This document shows positions 9,983 to 18,705 of a stretch of 20,131 bases of DNA, piece by piece. Positions within the stretch are counted from its first letter, which is position 1. The number at the start of each line of letters is the position of its first letter. Source of the DNA: Elysia marginata (lineage: Eukaryota > Mollusca > Gastropoda > Plakobranchidae); the NCBI GenBank assembly GCA_019649035.1, contig BMAT01005277.1:97208-117338 (forward strand). Reading direction: 5' to 3'. The translations under genes were made by a program, and so were the position numbers. A model generated the notes under the pieces. The model was not told where the DNA came from. It searched no databases and saw only the letters and a list, made by a program, of their open reading frames with translations.

Positions 9983-10166
9983 TCTCTCTCTCTCTCTCTC
10001 TCTCTCTCTNNNNNNNNNNNNNNNNNNNNNNNNNNNNNNNNNNNNNNNNNNNNNNNNNNNNNNNNNNNNNNNNNNNNNNNNNNNNNNNNNNNNNNNNNNN
10101 NNNNNNNNNNNNNNNNNNNNNNNNNNNNNNNCTCTGTCTCTCTCTCTGTCTCTCTCTCTCTCCCAC
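9983..10166. repeat. (CT)n microsatellite containing the assembly gap
   Basis: Pure CT repeat on the left (to 10009), then 122 N at 10010-10131, then imperfect CT with 'ctgtct' variants on the right. The gap evidently falls inside a longer CT tract whose true length is unknown. Open frames across it encode only Leu-Ser or Arg-Glu repeats and are not genes. Confidence 0.95.
10010..10131. other. Assembly gap (122 N)
   Basis: Unsequenced bases. The length may be estimated rather than measured. Confidence 0.99.
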
Positions 10167-10913
10167 TCACTCTCTCTCCCTATATCTCTCACTCTTTTTC
10201 CTTTCTTTCTCTTTCTCTTTCTTTTTTTTCCTAAATCTTCCTAAGTATTCACCAGCAACAATATTGGTAATTCTAGCTAGAGCAAAACCTAAATATTTAG
10301 ATTCTAGTGGCCATTTTCGTCAAACTAGCGTTAGACTGGGACTGGTCTAGTATTTTGACCAACACTCTGTGGCATCTGAAAACAATTGAACAATGTCCAG
10401 ATTTTTTTTTGCTTTTCTATAAACTTTATAATTCGTTAGTAATAAAAAGCTAGGGTCAACATAAAAAGGAAAACATCAACAAAGAAAATGTATTATAAAA
10501 CGTTTTATTTGTAATTGTATTGATTCTAGGGTGCTAGTGAACTTTCACACTGCTTTGTCAACTGAGTAATGTTAATGGAAATTTAATTATATTAATTTAT
10601 TCTTATTCATGAATCATTTTGAAAACACCGAATCGGTATTGTCGATGTAACCTAATTTCATTTATTTAAAAAGTTACACTCTTCTCTCCACCAACAGAGC
10701 CTCGGGGTCGTCTTGGTTGAAATCTTTGGCGTTTCTATTTCCACTTTGTGTCTGGTGGTGGTTTAAAACTCTTTGCGGCCTGTAGGAAACAATCAATGAG
10801 AAAGTTTGTAAGGCTTCAGTTTTGCTTTCAATCACAACTGCGTTCTCAATTGAAGGAATCTTTGTTTAATTTTCTTATTACCGTCAATTTAACATTGCAA
10901 CACACACTCATAT
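10167..10913. other. Region 3' of gene A, no gene recognised
   Basis: This is downstream of gene A's stop codon (minus strand). A minus-strand AATAAA (plus-strand TTTATT at 10661-10666) could serve as gene A's polyadenylation signal about 560 bp past the stop, but such hexamers are common in AT-rich DNA. Otherwise nothing is seen. Confidence 0.5.
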
Positions 10914-10944
10914 TCTCTCTCTCCCACATCTCATTCTCTCTCTC

Positions 10945-10992
<48 letters not shown>
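10914..10992. repeat. (CT)n microsatellite, imperfect
   Basis: A CT-rich tract with a few interruptions, about 230 bp downstream of gene A's stop codon and so possibly within its 3' UTR. Confidence 0.9.
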
Positions 10993-11224
10993 GTATGTTT
11001 TGCGCGATTGCTTCAGCTTTGTTTACACCCTTTGAAAACGTAAAATTCATGACGGTAATTTTGGATAGAGAGGCAGACAGATAGACATAGAGGGGGAAAA
11101 TATTGTCCTCTCTTGTAATTGCATTATTACGAATGGAAATTTTCTATACACTTCCAAAGATGCGGTTTTTTGTTCCTTCGTGTTCGAACTGAGCGTATTT
11201 TGACAGAAGCTAGCACTGGTCAAG

Positions 11225-11545
11225 TTATAAGGTTTTTCGCAGTATGTAAAATTGCCATAAAGATTTGTTTACGTTTTCTTCAGAGTTCAGCCTTAGCATC
11301 TTTCTTTCGTGAAAAAAGATAGGAAGGGTCCCTCGGTATGATTTTAAAATAGCCTCAAATGTGCTTCTAGTCTCCTTGTCTATTAGTACGGACCTGCCAA
11401 ACCTCTTGGCATCCTCTATCGTCTCAGGTAGGACAGTGTGGCTGGTTTCAGGCAGGAACAGCACCAGTAGGCCCGCCACAACGCTGGCTCCACCAAAGAT
11501 AACAAGTGGGAGGGCTATCTCCAGCTTGCCTCCGACTTGTTTCCC
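11225..11545 (-). CDS. Gene A exon 9 (TM12 and C-terminal tail, stop codon)
   Basis: Reading starts in phase 0 after 'gcatcaag' with 'GKQVGGKLEIALPLVIFGG', which is TM12, and continues through 'LLVLFLPETSHTVLPETIED'. The LPET...LPETI pair is typical of the end of SLC22 proteins. A cytoplasmic tail of about 55 residues leads to TAA at 11225-11227. The acceptor has a weak pyrimidine tract interrupted by purines. A GTAAAC site inside the tail (exon end would be 11273) could act as a donor for an alternative C-terminus, so the last 16 codons are less certain than the rest. Confidence 0.87.
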   Translation of the reverse strand, partial: GKQVGGKLEIALPLVIFGGASVVAGLLVLFLPETSHTVLPETIEDAKRFGRSVLIDKETRSTFEAILKSYRGTLPIFFHERKMLRLNSEENVNKSLWQFYILRKTL

Positions 11546-14500
11546 CTTGATGCGATATTGATATGGGAGAGATAGACATAACATATAGCTTTTAGCATAA
11601 GTTAATTAGTTTTAATGAGAAGATACTCAATATTGGCAATATACAATTTTTAGTAACTGTTAAAGGCCATCGGTGGAAGAGATGCAATAAAAAACATTAT
11701 AGATAGTTTACATGTTAAGACATTTAGCCCTTTCGTATCAAGACTCCTTTACAGTATTACACTCACATTTATCTATTTCACATAAGAGGTCTACTCCAAG
11801 CTTTCGGGAGCATCAGCCATTTTGATAGAAAACAATGTATGATTGCTGCGAATTGGTATAGCGCGTTGTTAAAATGAATTTGAAAATTAAAATGAAAGTT
11901 TTTCCGGCAAAAACCTAACCCTCCTCATCAGCCTCTTATCAACTAAACTATTTCTTAAAATAATATACTATATAAACTTACAGCATCTTTTTGAGAGTTT
12001 AATTATTTTTACCATTTAAGATTGTCTATCTGAGATAGTTTTGTATGCCTACCATGTCTCCAATAAAAGGAGCCAAAATACCACCAATGCGCGCACACAC
12101 AGAGCAAATTCCTATGATTGAATTACGCAGCACCGTCGGGAAAAGTTCCGCCGTGTACACATAAATCACCGCAAAACCCACCGTGCTGCCAAACTTTCCG
12201 ACAAGAGAGAGCGCTATTGTCAACCAATTAATATCTGAAAATGAAAGAAACGTTTTTTTATTTCATTTTAATTATTGAATAAGACCTTATAAAATCATAA
12301 CTTTTCGTTTGAAAATAAAACGGTCACTTTTCGTTTGAAAATATAACGGACAGAAAGTGCAAGCAAAATAAAACGCTACATGAAATTAAAACTAAACCCA
12401 AATAAAAACATAATATAAACGAAAAAAAAAACCTTCGCTTTTTTAAATCGCGCTAAGGACTGCCAGCCTCCCGTAACAAAACAAATACCAGAGACCTTAA
12501 GCACACGCACCGTGTCTCACTACGCGTACGTGAAAATCGGGAAAGCAGATCAAGGAAACTAAAAATAATGAAACCAGTTTCTAAAAATAGACCCACAGAC
12601 GTTCCCGTCATGCTCACGCGTTGGCTGCTTAAACTCTTCAGAACGCTTTTAAAAGTTCCTTTTTATCATAGATATTTAAAGAATTATCTTCATCATACTT
12701 GAAAACAAAGTAGATGCTTTGCTTCCTGCAATAATCATGAGTATTCGTAGTTGGCTGTTTAAATGTTGTGAAAAAGAATGGAAACAAAGAAGACGACGCC
12801 ATTAGCTTCAAAACCTTGAAAACATAAAGCTTAGTTTTGTTTGAAAATAATACGTACATACTTTTACGTTAAATAGAGAATAAGTGAGTGGTGATAATTT
12901 TTTTAAAAGCGCTTTCTTAAATAAAACTTTCCGACATCCGAATATTACTTTCCTCACTGGTTGGAAGATAGTTATTCGACATGGAAAAACTTTAAACTTG
13001 CCTAAGACACATCAAATTAAAACAAAAAACAAACTGTACGAAGCTTCTTTTCCAGCGCCTTTACAAAGACAATTGAACCCACCATTCCGACCGTACATAA
13101 CCGGGAACATAGTGGCTAGGCAGGCAACACCTCCTACAATCATAGAAGAACAGTGCAGCTTCTTGCGGCCCGTGATGTCCATAACGAACAGTGCGAAGAG
13201 GAAAGACACGAGTTCGGCTGTCGCCATCAGGACGAAATTCACGTAGACATTTCCTGAAAGATCTCCAGAGTTCAAACTCAGCCCGTAAAATATCATGCTA
13301 GCCACCATCCTGTTACATGAGAGGATAAAAGAACAGGCAGATAAACTAAAATGAAATGATTTCTTAGGTTAAAAGCAAGCGCTTTTTGAAGGATTGCAAG
13401 AACACAGCATTTAAGCAAAAGAAGACGAGGTCAAAATAATCATAGTGAGCACATAGAAACAATGGCAAAAGAAACGTGTGGCATCAGACAACAAAACGAC
13501 CTAGACATTCCGTCCAACTCGAACATATACATTTCAATTATGCTCCAGTTGCTAGAAGCAAAGAGGTTAAGATGCAAAAATATTTTAATCAATTTGATAA
13601 TGATTTAATAGTTAATTTTGTTGTTTTTTACTATGTTTTTCACTAAAAAGTTCTTTTTTTCTCAGAAGTGTTATATATGTCCAATTTTATCTCTAAGTTG
13701 GCACATCAAGACATTTTTCATGTTTCCTAATCGCATTATTAAAAACAGTACTAGAAGCTTTACAATTCTAACCTGGTAGCTTGAAAAAGTTCCCTAACTT
13801 TATTTTTTTTCTGCTTACATATCAGCAAAAAGGACGCATAAAAAAACAGCATTTAAAAGTTTAAATACGCAATCTTTACCCTCATAACAATGATAACTTG
13901 CATAACTCTAATTTCAGACCTTCACTTTAGTTCTGCTTAGAAATCGGCAAACCACGAAAACTGTATTAAACTAGGTCACTTTTCAAGGTAACAAAATACA
14001 CGTCAAACAAGTCAAAGCTGAAAAGATATCCAATTAAAGAGAATTTTAAAATGCATAATACTGGATCATAACAAAACAGAGTAGCCTGAAAAAAAAAGCT
14101 TTGTGGACAAGTGAGTTTAATTCATTGTCCCCCAAACTGTCCAAGTCAGGTGAACAGAGAATGGCATAAAACTTTTTTTTTTCAGGATACAGGATATGCA
14201 AGACATTTTCTTACCAATTGAGAAAAATGATGAAAGATCTGATAAGAAGCGTGGTTGATGTGAATAAATGCCATAAATTCTTCTCAGCCTTCTCTTGAAC
14301 CACATCCTGTAAATTCTTAACCTTCTCTGGTACAACCACGCCGTTCTTCTTGGCAACGTTTTCTAAAACCTTTGAAGCTTCGTCGAGTCTACCTTGCTGG
14401 AGAAGCCATCGCGGTGATTCTTGGATAAATCTATTTAAATACGCAATTGAAAAAAAAATATAATCCTTTATAGAACGCTATGTATATTACATTCCATGTT

Positions 14501-17500
14501 TAAAAAACTTAAGTTGTACATTCAATTAGGTAACATTCTAAGGGGAATAATATTTAATATAAAAGATAAAAAGAAGAGAGAGGAGGAGATTAAGAAAGAT
14601 GTTGAGAGAGAGAGAAAGATGGAGATAGATAGATCGATAGAATGGAGAAAGAGAGAGAGAAAGAGAGAGAGAGATGACATAGAAGAGCGATAGCGAGAGA
14701 GAGAGAGAGAGATAACATAGAAGAGCGATAGCGAGAGAGATTTCGAAGACAAAGAGACAGAGCTGGAAAGGGGGATTTTTTTTCAAATTTTGTCACAAAA
14801 ACATCGAACATCTTTGCTTCTACATAAAAATGAATTAGCTAGATCAATGTCCGTATGAAATTAATCTTCTTTTATTAATTTATAGATTATGTAAAAAATA
14901 TAACGAAACTGTTTTGCAACAATTTCTTATTTGTTTTGTTATGCTGTTGACTTAGTTTTTTGTGGGGTTTTTTTTTTCATTCTTGTGTGTTGTTTTTTGG
15001 GTTGTTTTTTTTTTCTTTTTTTTTGCTTTCTGTTTGTCTTTTCTTTGAGGAGGTTGACCTCCAAGACTTTCTTTACAGTTATCATATATTTTTATTTATA
15101 CTCTCTTTGCAAGTTCTTTAAGAAATGAAGTTATATGTAATTATTGTAAATAAAACAATACATACGCCACATAGCAAAAGAACACAGGCAACAAAGGCAC
15201 GCTAATTGCAATCTGGAGGTAAACCCAGTCTCGCAACATGTACGCCAGGCCAGCTTCAATGAAAAGGCCGGTTGACCAAAAAACATTGACAGCATTCCCT
15301 GCAAACTTTCTCCAGTTGGGGCCAACAAGCTCCATACCTGCGAAAAAAGTGGTTGTTTTTAGCTTCGCTTACACCATAAAAATACTTGACAGGTTCCTTT
15401 TGTGATTCTCTGAAGTTTCAGTAAGTAAAGAATGCTTTTGAAACATAAATTTAGCACTTGAATTCTAGTTTTGGTGTCAACTTATATTCTGAAGTGTGAA
15501 AATTTTAATAGGTGCCTGCAATTAAAGATGCCATCTATTTCCATTTAAAATATTTAAAGTCAACTGACTACATTTGTCGTTTGTCATTACATTTGCAAGA
15601 AATTATAATACTGTGGCCAACGCTCTTTCTTGTTTTCTTTTTTTTTTGCCGAAAACTACAATCAAGCTAAACCAACGAGGATCTTTAAAAAAAAATATTT
15701 TTCAAACAAGCGCATACTTATCGATCCATTGCAAACCTGTAGTCTTATCTTTTATTCAATATCCAATTTGTATTTTGGTTGAGTAATAAAATAAACAAAT
15801 AAAAAATGTATAAAGTTATTATTAAAGTCATAACTGTATGTAAGATAATTTACTCTTTTTTATGCATTTTAGTATTTTCCTCTTTAAAAGACCATTCTCG
15901 AAAATACTATGGCGTTTATTGCAATGCATGCATATATTTGAGAGTCTTTTTTAGATACGTTTCTTACTTTTTTAACATCTACAACAACAAAAAACAATAA
16001 CGCTGGATAAAAAGTATATCTCTATATTATAATAAACCGAATAAAAGATTTTTTTTTAAGTGAAGCACTTATTCAATTTAATATTCATAGAACTGTTCTG
16101 TCTAAAATATTCTCCTTACAAGAAGTCGGCATATAAATCTTACTTTGATTGAGAACACAAAAGATCATCTACTGTTTTTGACATCTCATTCCTAATAAAC
16201 TACTCATCGGAAACGACCTGGGTGTGCCTGATTTAACCTAGTTGCCTCCCATTTCCTCATATAATACTCGAGTAGCGCCAGTGATAGTGTCATGGCGCTT
16301 GATTTTCTCCCTATTTAAAGTGTCGAATCCACCTCGGTTTTCATCACATCAACTATTAAAATCATTATTAAGGTTCAGAAGACTAAGGCGAAACTGTTGG
16401 TTTCATACCCACACAAATGACGCACACGCAAGAGCAATATCAGCATTACTCACCCAAGACGAACGCTGAGAGAAACATGCCAGTACCGAAAAAGGAGACA
16501 AAAAATCGTATGATCACAAACATGATGTAAGTTCTGGTCCATGGTACACACAGAGATGCAGTTATGTGCCCTATAGTAGATAACAGTAGAATCTTCCGGC
16601 GGCCAAATCTTTGAAAAAAAAAATAGGAGAATTAGTGGTTTGAAAATGGAATGTAGAACGTATGAATATGAAAGGTCTAAATCTTTCTCAACACCTTTTG
16701 TATCAAAAATATATAATACTTTACGGTATTTTGAAACATTTTAACATACAGTGAGATGTGAAATGATTGTGTTTTTTTATACGTATTGATATGTTGAGGC
16801 TAAAAGAATTTTTTTTAAATTTGGTAACAAAAATAATTGTGCTTTCCATGATAATTATTATTTATAGATTTGAGCTTGTATTTCAATCCAAACTTAATAG
16901 ATTAAGAAAACAGTAAAACAAAAGCTTCATCGATTGTCCTTTTCTGACGAAAAAAAATATCCCTTAGACCACTGAAAAGCTTAAACTCAAAGTTAAACTT
17001 AACGAAACAAGAATTATCTACCCCGAAAGAGACTAGAGATAGGGAAAACTCGAAAGAGTCTACGTTTTTAACTTTGTACGTCCTAAGTTCAGCCGCGTTT
17101 ACAACTACGTAGTAACCTTTTGTATTGAAGCAGAATGTGTAGTTTGTACTCTCGATAAAGACACAGCAGAATAGTGGCTAAAACGGCGTAACTTTAGTGA
17201 AAAAAGACAGTGTTATGTAAGTATATAATCTCTGGCGCAACTTTCTCGTGAGAAACAATAGTCTGCGCTTTAAGTGTAAAAATACAAGACAACTTTGCTT
17301 TCTTTTTCTCCTCTTCGTATTGACCATACAGAAAACAAACATTATTAGGAGAGAAAAAAAAACCTTGCGACAGCCAAAACAAATTTGCTACTCATCTAGT
17401 TTTGCACCAACTTTATGCATACTTTAACCCTTTGACTGGCGCGTAGGTTATATGCCCTTCCCATAATTTTTAATAATACTGAAAGTGAAAATATATCCGC

Positions 17501-18644
17501 ATAATTATCTGCTTTTTAACAAAAAAATCATCTGTTTACCTTACCATGTCCACAAATTTTTCATGATTATATCCCTTTAGACAATTTATAAGACTAAAGA
17601 AACAAGAATTGTCTACCCCGAGAGAGAGACTGGAGATAGATCGGTTTCCAAAAAGCAAGGTTGCTACAACTTTGTGTAAGTAAAAACAAGTAGAAGAGAA
17701 TGGCCATGTTAAACTCTTACCAAAGATCATGATCTTCGAGACATGTGTATTGCTATACATTTAACTCTAAATGTCAACCTTATAGAGTGGACTGCTAAGC
17801 GCCTCAGTCTCCTCAACAAAAAAGGCCTTAACAAGAACCTGAGTATATTATTGGACGATAAAGCTGCTAAGCTATAGGTATAGGTATTGAAACAACCAAA
17901 CCCTAGAGGTATGTCGTTTATCTGTTAATGAGAAGACTAGGGTGGCAAAAGAACGTTAAGAAAATAGATTACTACAATAAATGTTCTACAAAGAACTGGA
18001 GACCAAATTTTAGTCTAAGAACAAATTGATATAAATCTTGTCTATTTAAACGTAACATCGATGTCAACATATTGGACAAAAATGTTGCACCAAAACATCA
18101 TAGTAAAAAACTAAAAAGAAGGGGTCGCAGAATTTGAAAACTACCTCAGACCCAGTTTTTTACACAACAGCAGGAAAAGGGAAAGAGTATACAATCAAGG
18201 CCCCGTCAAACCTCCCATAAGAATGATAAAGTGCTAATCTAACGACCGAGGTAGTACGCCTCCTTTATGTAAAAGTGTCCATTATGTTTTTTTTTCCATT
18301 GTTTATCAAAAGTCAGATAGACTATTTACTTCCTGCATTGATTTCAAGAGTAGTAAAAGAAAACCTGAGTTCGTTGCTGTGAAAATTTTATCAGGCCGAA
18401 AAAAAAAAACGAAAATGGTATTTTTTTTTTAGTTTCCATACATATTATATCCTTTATATAATCTACATCAATCTGCTTGGTGAATTTCTATGTATGCTTT
18501 TTTATAGTCTTCTCTTCTGCAGACTCTTTTCCTTTTTCTTACGTTTTTTTTTAATTAACTCATTTTTTTTTCTTTTTTCTCCCTCCCTGTCTCTCCCTGC
18601 TTGTCTACACCTCTCCTTTCCAGCTTCTCTTCTTTATCTCTCTT

Positions 18645-18705
<61 letters not shown>

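Noticed and set aside
9880..10350. Open frames of 68-156 codons across the N gap
   Set aside because: They consist of CT-repeat translations and unknown residues, not a protein.
14496..14811. Open frames across the GA-rich block
   Set aside because: Ser/Leu- or Arg/Glu-rich products of low-complexity sequence within an intron.
14931..15128. Hydrophobic 65-codon open frame (membrane-protein look)
   Set aside because: Phe/Leu/Cys richness comes from a T-rich intronic stretch; it is in the opposite strand to gene A and has no partner exons.
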